The notes under the pieces are model-generated. The model did no database searches. It had not been told where the DNA came from and worked only from the letters and a program-made list of their open reading frames with translations. A stretch of DNA of 12,733 bases from Candidatus Taylorbacteria bacterium RIFCSPHIGHO2_02_FULL_44_12 (lineage in GTDB: Bacteria; Patescibacteriota; Minisyncoccia; Phycocordibacterales; PALSA-1337): assembly GCA_001822575.1 (NCBI GenBank), contig MHRM01000012.1, positions 47,665 to 60,397 of the forward strand, read 5' to 3'. The position numbers and the translations under genes are program-made. Positions 6,406-12,600 of the stretch are shown here, in pieces; position 1 is the stretch's first letter, and each line of letters starts with the position of its first letter.

Positions 6406-7665
6406 TCAAAAAATATCTCCAATAACTTTTATCGTTTTATCTATATCTCTTTCTTTTGTCCACCTCCCAAAAGAAAATCTCAAAGCTGTTTTGCTGTCAG
6501 CTCCAATGGCTTTCAAAGCGTAAGATTCATCCTGATCACCCAGGCAAGAGCTCTTGGTAGAGACTTCTACGCCCCTAGCGTCTAGTCGCAACAAAAATAG
6601 TTCATTATTTATTCCCGGTATGGATATGTTGAGAATATGCGGAGAGACAAGAGCGCTCTGGCCGTGAATGATAATATCCGCTCGGACAGTCTTCAATTTT
6701 GAGATAAAAAGCTCCCGCAAAATCGTCAATCTCTTGATCTCTTCCTCTCTCTCTTCTTTTGCAATATCTAGAGCTCTGGCAAAACCCATTATGGCAGGAA
6801 TGTTTTCGGTACCCGAACACAGACCTTTTTCTTGACCGCCGCCGTGAATGATAGGAGATAGTGATGTATTCCTTTTGACATACAAACAACCGATGCCTCT
6901 TGGACCATAGACCTTACTTCCATCCAGAGTGAGCATATCTACACCTAGCTTTTCAACATTCAAATCCAATAAACTGGCTTGAGCGGCATCGGTGTGAAAT
7001 AGGGGATATTTTAGAACCCTAGTGCCCGCGTCCGCAGACGAGAGCAGTCTCCCGACTTTTGCGGAGCAAAACGAAGGGAGATCTGCTGTCGTCGAGAGGT
7101 CGCGGACATCTGTTAATTCAATACTACTGCGATAATTTCTGATAATTCTAGCCACCTCCCGGACAGGTTGTACTGTCCCAATCTCATTGTTGACTGTCAT
7201 AACCGAAACGAATACTGTATTCGGCCGGAGCTTTTTCTTGAGATCGTCAAGAGAAATAATTCCGTTTGAATCAATATTTATAAATTCAACTTGAACACCA
7301 AGAGTTCCCAAGTGCTTGAAACATTCAAGAACCGATGAATGCTCAAAAGCGCTAGCCAAAACATGCATATCTCCATACTTTATGCCTTGTATCCGGAGAT
7401 TTTCAATGGCTCCAAGAATAGCGATATTGTTTGCTTCAGTTCCACCAGCCGTGAAGATCATCTCATCGGGATGAGCGCCAATAGACTCGGCCGCTATTTC
7501 GCGGCAATATTCCAAAGCCTTCTTGGCTTCCAGTCCAGTCTTGTAAATTGATGAAGGGTTGGAATATTCAAGAACAGAATATTGATTGATGACCTTTTGG
7601 ACCCGCGGATCCACAGGCGTCAAAGACGCATAATCCAGATATATGGCCTTGGTCCTGGTAATCAT
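6406..7665 (-). CDS. Cysteine desulfurase (NifS/IscS family) with an in-frame palindromic insertion
   Basis: This is a class V aminotransferase-fold, PLP-dependent enzyme that takes sulfur from cysteine for Fe-S clusters or tRNA thiolation. From the ATG at 7665 it has 419 residues; a TTG one codon upstream is a less likely start, since GGTAGG lies 8 nt before the ATG. Visible landmarks are YLDYAS at the N-terminus, FTAGGTEANN at 71-80, H109 in EHS, the PLP-contacting HTDAAQ at 224-229, the Schiff-base lysine K251 in GSKVYGP, and the catalytic cysteine C374 in STKSSCLGD. The residue before the lysine is Ser instead of the usual His. Between RIIRNYR (to about 179) and YPLFHTDAAQ (from 220) there are roughly 30-40 extra residues absent from typical IscS; they are encoded by the GC-rich hairpin at 7030-7107. 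The frame stays open. No iscU or thiI-like partner is in the window. It follows the DUF4446 gene by 38 nt, so it is probably in the same transcript. Confidence 0.93.
   Translation of the reverse strand: MITRTKAIYLDYASLTPVDPRVQKVINQYSVLEYSNPSSIYKTGLEAKKALEYCREIAAESIGAHPDEMIFTAGGTEANNIAILGAIENLRIQGIKYGDMHVLASAFEHSSVLECFKHLGTLGVQVEFINIDSNGIISLDDLKKKLRPNTVFVSVMTVNNEIGTVQPVREVARIIRNYRSSIELTDVRDLSTTADLPSFCSAKVGRLLSSADAGTRVLKYPLFHTDAAQASLLDLNVEKLGVDMLTLDGSKVYGPRGIGCLYVKRNTSLSPIIHGGGQEKGLCSGTENIPAIMGFARALDIAKEEREEEIKRLTILRELFISKLKTVRADIIIHGQSALVSPHILNISIPGINNELFLLRLDARGVEVSTKSSCLGDQDESYALKAIGADSKTALRFSFGRWTKERDIDKTIKVIGDIF
7030..7107 (-). repeat. In-frame palindromic insertion within the cysteine desulfurase gene
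   Basis: This segment is GC-rich (about 60 percent) in a more AT-rich gene. It folds as an interrupted hairpin: GTCCGC/GCGGAC (7030-7035/7102-7107), GACGA/TCGTC (7037-7041/7089-7093), AGCAG/CTGCT and CTCCC/GGGAG, and an apical TTTTGC/GCAAAA with loop GGA. Its length is 78 nt, exactly 26 codons, and it is read through without a stop as a Ser/Ala/Leu-rich peptide with LPSFCSAKVGRLLSSADAG at its centre. The exact insertion edges cannot be set without a homologue lacking it. It does not obviously match the other palindromic elements in the window. Confidence 0.75.
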
Positions 7666-7703
7666 CAAAAAAGCCTACCTCTTTGTGAGAAGCTATACAA
7701 CAT

Positions 7704-8189
7704 TCAACGGCCCAGAGCCCTAATAGCGCTCTCCAGAACCAGTGATTCCTCGTTAGACAATTCGTGTTCTGAAGCGCGCTTCTTGACGGCTTTTGAGAAA
7801 ACGCTTGAATGGTCTCGAGAATAGAGACTAGAGACGATCACCCCATCGCCATCTTCATTGAGAAAGCTGGTGGCAAAGCTCTGGTTGCCGCCAGCCCCAA
7901 CTCCTTGGAAGGGATTGAAACGGACAGTCTCCACGGACTGAACGCTCCGACGAAGTCGTTTTTCCACTCCATTCAAATAAACTTCCAATTCGGCCCGGAA
8001 ATTTTGGAGTTCCAGGAGGTCTGCCGAAATATTTTTCAGAGAATGATCTATGTTCTCCGACTTTATGCCAATCAAAAAAAGCTTTAAACGACGATGAAGA
8101 TGAATAACTGCTGATATCAATATCAATACCACCAGAACCAGAATACCAATTCCAATCGTCATATAATCTAAAGTTTGGAAAAAATCCAT
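7704..8189 (-). CDS. DUF4446 family membrane protein
   Basis: The 161-residue protein has one N-terminal membrane segment (about residues 11-29, IGIGILVLVVLILISAVI), then a basic stretch and a helical, probably coiled-coil region (about 45-80, SLKNISADLLELQNFRAEL). The C-terminal half carries the signature of DUF4446: a VETVRFNPFQ segment, then GGNQSFATSFLN, then DGVIVSSLYSRD. The function of this family is not established. The N-terminus is probably anchored in the membrane with the conserved domain in the cytoplasm. It is the first gene of the minus-strand run, ahead of the cysteine desulfurase. The ATG at 8189 lies six bases after a perfect TATAAT box, so the start is well supported and the mRNA is predicted to be leaderless. 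Confidence 0.88.
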   Translation of the reverse strand: MDFFQTLDYMTIGIGILVLVVLILISAVIHLHRRLKLFLIGIKSENIDHSLKNISADLLELQNFRAELEVYLNGVEKRLRRSVQSVETVRFNPFQGVGAGGNQSFATSFLNEDGDGVIVSSLYSRDHSSVFSKAVKKRASEHELSNEESLVLESAIRALGR

Positions 8190-8195
8190 GGAAGT

Positions 8196-8204
8196 ATTAT
8201 AGCA
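8196..8204 (-). promoter_or_regulatory. Extended -10 promoter of the DUF4446 gene, predicted leaderless
   Basis: On the minus strand TGC followed by consensus TATAAT (8201-8196) ends six bases before the ATG at 8189, putting the transcript start on the A of the ATG. No good -35 hexamer is visible; the -35 position would fall in the outer arm of the repeat at 8218-8384. The extended -10 motif may compensate. Confidence 0.7.
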
Positions 8205-8217
8205 AGGGATTTGGTTA

Positions 8218-8384
8218 GTCGCATCTCATTGTGTGTTCCCAGAGGCTCTTCGGAGCCGACGCAAACACATTGCCGTCTTAATACTCTCCGATGCGTCGGC
8301 GAGAACGAGGGGGACCGAGTCGCTAATCTCCGTAGAGAGCGACGAGGTCAACCCGTCCTCTGGGAACACACAATGAGATGCGAC
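8218..8384 (+). repeat. Structured palindromic element, three-way-junction family, copy 2
   Basis: A perfect 28-bp outer stem (8218-8245 with 8357-8384) closes a 111-nt core. The core holds P2, GCCGACGCA with TGCGTCGGC (8255-8263 with 8292-8300), and P3, GACC-GA-GTCGC with GCGAC-GA-GGTC (8313-8323 with 8339-8349) including a GA/GA internal loop and a TCTC/GAGA tip with loop CGTA. A GGCTC-TTCG-GAGCC tetraloop hairpin (8244-8257) is an alternative to P2. Compared with the copy at 5780-5944, P2 shows an A-T to C-G exchange at the same pair and the core sequence is well conserved, but the outer arms share only CCAGA/TCTGG at their inner end. The element fills most of the divergent intergenic region and lies upstream of both predicted transcription start sites. 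Confidence 0.85.
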
Positions 8385-8405
8385 ACAGACATTACTTAGC
8401 AAAAT

Positions 8406-8434
8406 TTGTCAATGCTATGATTTTCTGTTATGCT
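8406..8434 (+). promoter_or_regulatory. Promoter of infB-rbfA, predicted leaderless
   Basis: TTGTCA (8406-8411), a 17-nt spacer and TATGCT (8429-8434) form a good sigma-70-type promoter. The ATG of infB at 8443 is eight bases after the -10 box, so the 5' leader would be zero to two bases. It begins about 20 bases after the structured repeat ends. Confidence 0.7.
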
Positions 8435-8442
8435 TTGGCCTT

Positions 8443-10020
8443 ATGACCAAAGGAACCCGTATTCCCCGCCCTCCCGTGGTAGTCGTTGTGGGACATATAG
8501 ATCACGGCAAGTCAAGTCTCTTGGACTATATACGCAAAACATCCGTGGTAGAAACCGAAGCTGGCGGCATCACCCAGCATATAGGCGCCTATCAGGTTGA
8601 TTACGCGACTGGGAGAGGCCAGCGCAAAACCATCACCTTTTTGGACACCCCCGGACACGAAGCTTTTTGCGGCATCAGGCAGAGAGGGGCCGCCGCAGCC
8701 GATATAGCTATTCTGGCTGTATCAGCCGAAGACGGAGTCAAACCTCAAACCTTGGAAGCATGGAATGTCATAAAAAAACTTGGTATGCCTTTTGTGGTCG
8801 CCATAACCAAAATAGACAAACCAAATGCCAATATTGATAACACCAAAAAAAGCTTGGGAGAAAATGAAATTTATGTGGAAGGCTGGGGAGGAGATGTGCC
8901 ATGTGTGCCGATTTCATCTGTTACTGGTACGGGAATACCTGAACTCTTGGATATGATCATCCTGGTCGCCGAACTGGCTGATCTGACCACTGATCCCAAT
9001 ATCCCCGCCACAGGCATTGTCATAGAATCCGATCTAGACGCCCGATCTGGGATCGCTGCTACAGTACTGATCAAAGATGGATCTCTGTTTTCCGGCTCAT
9101 TTGCCCTCTCTGGCAAAGCCTTTGCTCCCGTCCGTTATATAGAAGACTTTCAAGGCAAGAAGATAGACCTAGCCACCGCTTCTATGCCCGCTCGGATATT
9201 GGGTTGGAACGCTGTTCCCCAATGCGGTCTGACTTTTTCGGTGGTGTCAGACAAGAAAGAAGCGGAGAAGCTGATTCGTCAATACAGAGATACCGAGAAT
9301 AATTCCCCCTCAAAATCAGATCTGCTCACCCATACTGCCACGATCAATCCCGATCCAAACATTCCAGCCACCGAAATAGATTTGGACGCCAAAAATAAAA
9401 AGATCGTTGTCTTTCCATTGATCATCAAGGCTGATGCCATCGGTTCTCTGGAAGCTGTCATCCACGAGCTCACCAAGATCAACGATGATAGAGTCCGCTT
9501 GAAAATCATTTCCGCCAGCATCGGAGAAATCAATGAAAACGATATCAAGCAGGCTTCCGGTGATCCTAATACTTTGGTCTTGGGATTCAATGTCAAACCA
9601 GACAAAAAAGCCGCTTCTATCATAGAAAGAAATCCAACAAAGGTCATGTCATTCAACATAATATATGACCTTGTCAGTTTTGTTCGTGAATCATTCCAAG
9701 CAAAAATTCCCAAAGAATACATGGAAGAGTCTTTGGGCATCCTCAAAGTCATAGCTGTTTTCTCCAAGGAAAAAGACCGCCAAATCATAGGCGGAAAGGT
9801 GGAATCCGGCTCTATGGCCACAGGTAACGATATTAGAATAATCCGCCGAGAAGCAAAGCTAGGATCAGGTAAGATCCGTGAATTGCAGGAGAAAAAGATC
9901 CGCGTCCAAGAAGTAGCCTCTGGTCATGAATGTGGGGCGATGATAGAAGCAAAGATAGAGATCGCTCCAGGAGACAAGATAGAATGTGTCCGGACTGTAG
10001 AGGTCAATACCAAACAATAA
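8443..10020 (+). CDS. infB: Translation initiation factor IF-2 (short form)
   Basis: This GTPase brings initiator tRNA to the 30S subunit and promotes subunit joining. It has 525 residues against about 890 in E. coli; the whole N-terminal extension is missing and the G domain starts almost at once. G-motifs: G1 GHIDHGKSS (17-25), G3 DTPGHEAF (68-75, H72 being the catalytic-type histidine), G4 TKID (122-125, Thr replacing the usual Asn of NKID), G5 SSVTG (158-162). Domain II follows (about 180-270), then domain III and the C-terminal fMet-tRNA-binding domain with ESGSMATGNDIRIIR and the ending HECGAMIEAKIEIAPGD. The start ATG at 8443 is fixed by the promoter just upstream. rbfA begins one base after its stop, forming the usual infB-rbfA pair. 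Confidence 0.97.
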   Translation: MTKGTRIPRPPVVVVVGHIDHGKSSLLDYIRKTSVVETEAGGITQHIGAYQVDYATGRGQRKTITFLDTPGHEAFCGIRQRGAAAADIAILAVSAEDGVKPQTLEAWNVIKKLGMPFVVAITKIDKPNANIDNTKKSLGENEIYVEGWGGDVPCVPISSVTGTGIPELLDMIILVAELADLTTDPNIPATGIVIESDLDARSGIAATVLIKDGSLFSGSFALSGKAFAPVRYIEDFQGKKIDLATASMPARILGWNAVPQCGLTFSVVSDKKEAEKLIRQYRDTENNSPSKSDLLTHTATINPDPNIPATEIDLDAKNKKIVVFPLIIKADAIGSLEAVIHELTKINDDRVRLKIISASIGEINENDIKQASGDPNTLVLGFNVKPDKKAASIIERNPTKVMSFNIIYDLVSFVRESFQAKIPKEYMEESLGILKVIAVFSKEKDRQIIGGKVESGSMATGNDIRIIRREAKLGSGKIRELQEKKIRVQEVASGHECGAMIEAKIEIAPGDKIECVRTVEVNTKQ

Positions 10021-10021
10021 A

Positions 10022-10345
10022 ATGTCAAAACGAGATCAGCGCTTGACCGAAATCATCCGTGAATTATCGGCCATATTCTTTTCGCGACAGTCAAACCGCC
10101 AATCGCTAATCACCGTTACGGCTGTTGAATCCAGAGAACGCGGAGGAAAAGCAATTATCCTGATCACAGTTTTACCCGAAGACCAGGAAGAATCTGCTTT
10201 GGCTTTTGCTCGTCGTCGTCTTACAGATTTGCGCCAATATATTCTAGAAAATTCCCGTCTAGGCCGAGTACCATTCTTGAAAGTAATGATTGACAGTGGA
10301 GAGAAAAATCGCCAGAAGATAGACGAGATAGAGCGAAAATTGTAG
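10022..10345 (+). CDS. rbfA: Ribosome-binding factor A
   Basis: The 107-residue protein matches RbfA, a small KH-fold factor that binds the 30S subunit and helps mature the 5' end of 16S rRNA. The N-terminal helix (RLTEIIRELSAIFF), the central strand ITVTAVESRERGGKAIILIT, the helical LAFARRRLTDLRQYILEN and the C-terminal RVPFLKVMID-SGEK-IDEIERKL follow the family order. It begins one base after the infB stop (TAA-A-ATG) with no clear Shine-Dalgarno site, so translation is probably coupled. A tRNA-Cys gene follows 33 nt downstream in the same direction. Confidence 0.93.
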   Translation: MSKRDQRLTEIIRELSAIFFSRQSNRQSLITVTAVESRERGGKAIILITVLPEDQEESALAFARRRLTDLRQYILENSRLGRVPFLKVMIDSGEKNRQKIDEIERKL

Positions 10346-10378
10346 AATCAGAAAGGTTTTGGAGGATTCAAGATCAAG

Positions 10379-10452
10379 GGCACGATGGCGAAGCTGGTTA
10401 ACGCGGCGGTCTGCAAAACCGCTATGCGCGGGTTCAAATCCCGCTCGTGCCT
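10379..10452 (+). tRNA. tRNA-Cys (anticodon GCA)
   Basis: A complete cloverleaf is visible: acceptor stem GGCACGA/TCGTGCC (10379-10385/10445-10451), anticodon stem GCGGT/ACCGC with loop CTGCAAA and anticodon GCA at 10413-10415, T arm GCGGG-TTCAAAT-CCCGC, and discriminator U at 10452, the identity base expected for tRNA-Cys. The 3' CCA is not encoded (the next bases are CAT), so it must be added by the CCA-adding enzyme. It probably belongs to the infB-rbfA transcript. Confidence 0.97.
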
Positions 10453-10481
10453 CATGGAGAATTAAAAAGTAAAAAGTTAAA

Positions 10482-12341
10482 ATGAAAAATGTAGCAATCT
10501 TAATTATCGTTTGTATCGTTGTCGTTGGTGGGTTTTTCTTATACTTGAATAAATCAGGTTCAGAAAACAAAAAAGACAATCTGTCAGAAACAAAAGATTC
10601 AAATCAACTACAAACAGAACTATCAGACGATCAACTCAAAGAAAGGATAGGTCAGATGATAATGACAGGCTTCCGCGGCACAGAAGCCAGAGAAAATTCT
10701 GATATTTATAAAATGATTAAGGATGTTAAGATCGGCGGAGTAGTACTTTTTGATTACGATATTCCATCAGGTAGTTTTCCTAGAAATATAACGAGTTATG
10801 AGCAGACAAAAAAACTTACCTCTGATATTCAAAAATACTCCATTACCCCATTGTTCGTGGCCGTAGACGCGGAGGGTGGAAATGTCAATCGTTTGAAACA
10901 AAAATATGGATTTTTGCCAATTATTTCAGCCGCAAAAATGGGTCAGGACAAAACTTTCCAAACTGTTTACAAAGAATCTGTAGAATTGGCCATGGAACTA
11001 AAAGGTTTGGGATTCAATATGAATCTAGCCCCAGTTGTTGATCTGAATATAAATCCCAAAAATCCAATCATTGGTGCCTTGGAGCGATCTTTTTCTTCAG
11101 ACTCAAAAGAAGTTGTCCAGCAAGCAAAAATATTTATAGAAAATCACCTCAAGAGTGATGTTATTGCCGTAGCCAAACATTTCCCCGGCCAAGGAAGCGC
11201 AACAAAAGACAGCCATAATGAAATAATAGATATAACAGATACATACAAAACCGAGGAACTGATTCCTTATCAGGATCTAAATAATCAAGGACTGCTAAAA
11301 GCAGTTATGGTCGGACATACTATGAATAGAAATATTGACAAAAATCACCCGGCAACTCTGTCATCCATATTTCTAGAAGATATTTTGAGAAATCAGATTG
11401 GCTTTAAGGGAGTTATTATTTCTGATGATATCCAAATGGCCGCAATCAGTAATAACTATAGATTGGAAGAGGCCATAATAATGGCCATAAACGCTGGCAT
11501 TGATGTGGTAACTGTTTTGAACAATAGTCCTAACGGGTATGACAAAGATATAGCCCAAAAGGTTAGAGATATGATTTTTGATGCAGTAAGAAGTAATAAA
11601 ATCAAAGAAATTCGTATCACAGAATCATACGATCGTATTTTGGATTTAAAAAAGCAATTCGGAATAGTCCAGTCCGTCAAAAGCAAAAAGGAAAGGGCAG
11701 AAAGAATCAAATCCAAAAATTTTGAGTTAATAGGACAACCAAACACTCTCACTTTTGGTCAAGCTCTAGAGATTGCCAAGGAGGTTGAAAAAATAGTTGT
11801 CATACGACCGGCTTTCCTTTTGGCTATTTTTCAGGAAGAATTAAAACTAGAAAAATTTGACATGTGTTATTTGACTGATTTCAACACAGGAGAAGGCATT
11901 AGGGTGGCTGACGGCAAGAAATTAACCAAAGTCATGAAACCAGACAGAGATATCCAAGCTTTCTTGAATATTACAAAAGAACTAAAAAGAGACCCATCAA
12001 AAACTCTGATAACCTGTCCGATGAGTTTTGGATATGGTGGAGCCATGGGTCCAGCGGATTTTATTCCCTCAACTTGGATGCAATACAAAGATAAAATAGA
12101 AAAGATTACCGGCAAACCGGCAGATCCTTGGGATATTAATGATGCCTTTTTGGCGGCCGGACTCTATCTGTCAGAGTCCGGGGCAAATCAGAAAACCCGC
12201 AAGGGAGAATGGAACGCGGCTATGATATATTTTTCTGGATCAATCAGTTCACCCTATACCTGGTATGCGGATGGAGCTATGATGATTGCGGACAATATTC
12301 AATCAGATATTGAAATGATCCAGCTGGTAACTAGTTTCTAG
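10482..12341 (+). CDS. Membrane-anchored GH3 (NagZ-like) glycosidase fused to an MltB-like lytic transglycosylase domain
   Basis: The 619-residue protein appears to combine two peptidoglycan-cleaving domains. Residues 4-22 are a hydrophobic membrane anchor or uncleaved signal, followed by a polar linker to about 45. Residues about 48-395 are a glycoside hydrolase family 3 beta-N-acetylglucosaminidase domain: IGQMIMTGF, FVAVDAEGGNVNRL (125-138), KHFPGQGSATKDSH (232-245) with the D243/H245 dyad typical of NagZ, and VIISDDIQMAAI (311-322) with the SDD nucleophile motif, D315. Residues about 420-615 resemble the MltB/SLT-type lytic transglycosylases of Parcubacteria: FLLAIFQEEL (445-454) with the candidate catalytic E452, then GYGGAMGPADFIPSTW (517-532), PADPWDINDAFLAAGLYL (546-563) and a Tyr/Trp-rich end. 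The usual GPAQFIPSTW has Asp in place of Gln here. The enzyme would act outside the membrane on cell-wall glycans. It starts 29 nt after tRNA-Cys; no clear Shine-Dalgarno site is seen. Codon use looks more AT-rich than infB. Confidence 0.88.
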   Translation: MKNVAILIIVCIVVVGGFFLYLNKSGSENKKDNLSETKDSNQLQTELSDDQLKERIGQMIMTGFRGTEARENSDIYKMIKDVKIGGVVLFDYDIPSGSFPRNITSYEQTKKLTSDIQKYSITPLFVAVDAEGGNVNRLKQKYGFLPIISAAKMGQDKTFQTVYKESVELAMELKGLGFNMNLAPVVDLNINPKNPIIGALERSFSSDSKEVVQQAKIFIENHLKSDVIAVAKHFPGQGSATKDSHNEIIDITDTYKTEELIPYQDLNNQGLLKAVMVGHTMNRNIDKNHPATLSSIFLEDILRNQIGFKGVIISDDIQMAAISNNYRLEEAIIMAINAGIDVVTVLNNSPNGYDKDIAQKVRDMIFDAVRSNKIKEIRITESYDRILDLKKQFGIVQSVKSKKERAERIKSKNFELIGQPNTLTFGQALEIAKEVEKIVVIRPAFLLAIFQEELKLEKFDMCYLTDFNTGEGIRVADGKKLTKVMKPDRDIQAFLNITKELKRDPSKTLITCPMSFGYGGAMGPADFIPSTWMQYKDKIEKITGKPADPWDINDAFLAAGLYLSESGANQKTRKGEWNAAMIYFSGSISSPYTWYADGAMMIADNIQSDIEMIQLVTSF

Positions 12342-12361
12342 TATACTAGTAACTAGTTACC
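12326..12361. repeat. 36-bp near-perfect palindrome over the GH3 stop codon
   Basis: Eleven bases GGTAACTAGTT (12326-12336) and their complement (12351-12361) flank a 12-bp perfect palindrome CTAGTATACTAG (12338-12349). Only one position pair (12337/12350, T opposite T) breaks the symmetry. It encodes the last residues and TAG stop of the preceding gene and ends four bases before tRNA-Leu. No T-run follows. The TATACT at 12342-12347 in its centre could serve as a -10 box for tRNA-Leu, though I see no good -35 box. Confidence 0.85.
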
Positions 12362-12365
12362 ATAT

Positions 12366-12454
12366 GCCCGGGTGCTGGAATTGGTAGACAGCCTTGACTT
12401 AAAATCAAGTGAGGAGCAATCCTCGTGTGGGTTCGACCCCCACCCCGGGCACCA
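12366..12454 (+). tRNA. tRNA-Leu (anticodon UAA), CCA encoded
   Basis: The gene has acceptor stem GCCCGGG/CCCGGGC (12366-12372/12444-12450), a D arm with TGGTAGACA, anticodon stem CTTGA/TCAAG with loop CTTAAAA and anticodon TAA at 12400-12402, a long variable arm with GAGGA/TCCTC as expected for leucine tRNAs, T arm GTGGG-TTCGACC-CCCAC, discriminator A at 12451, and an encoded CCA at 12452-12454. It differs from the tRNA-Cys in this window, which lacks encoded CCA. Confidence 0.97.
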
Positions 12455-12510
12455 AACTTTTGTCGGAAATGTTAATGGAAGTTAGAGGAGGATGTTTTTT
12501 CTTCGGTGTT

Positions 12511-12532
12511 CTGCCCTCAAGGTCTCGGGCAG
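12511..12532. other. Small hairpin in the tRNA-Leu downstream spacer
   Basis: CTGCCC and GGGCAG pair around a 10-nt loop. No T-run follows closely on either strand, so it is not a clear terminator. The rest of 12455-12580 holds no gene I can support. Confidence 0.3.
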
Positions 12533-12581
12533 TGTGGCGGGGCTTCTGAATTTTTTGGCGAAGACGGGACTGTTGAAAACA

Positions 12582-12590
12582 TGATAAAAT
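12582..12590 (+). promoter_or_regulatory. Extended -10 box ahead of the toxin remnant
   Basis: TGA-TAAAAT (12582-12590) is a TGN extended -10 box ending ten bases before the ATG at 12601. It predicts a leader of about four bases, again nearly leaderless. No convincing -35 hexamer is visible. Its persistence in front of a broken gene suggests the loss is recent or that the promoter is only apparent. Confidence 0.4.
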
Positions 12591-12600
12591 CATCCGCATC

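Noticed and set aside
7666..7668. TTG as the start of the cysteine desulfurase
   Set aside because: An ATG follows directly at 7665 with better spacing from the GGTAGG site.
5780..8384. The two related palindromic elements as ordinary intrinsic terminators or CRISPR repeats
   Set aside because: Neither has a T-run after the stem, each is over 160 nt with several helices, there are no regularly spaced short repeats, and one lies upstream of two divergent genes.
8218..8384. The repeat as an insertion sequence with target-site duplication
   Set aside because: I looked for direct repeats flanking the arms at 8218/8384, 5780/5944 and 4476/4654 and found none, and there is no transposase frame inside.
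10259..10579. Minus-strand open frame reading ...RAGFEPAHSGFADRR... across tRNA-Cys
   Set aside because: This is the well-known artefact peptide from the reverse complement of a tRNA gene; it also overlaps rbfA and the GH3 gene.
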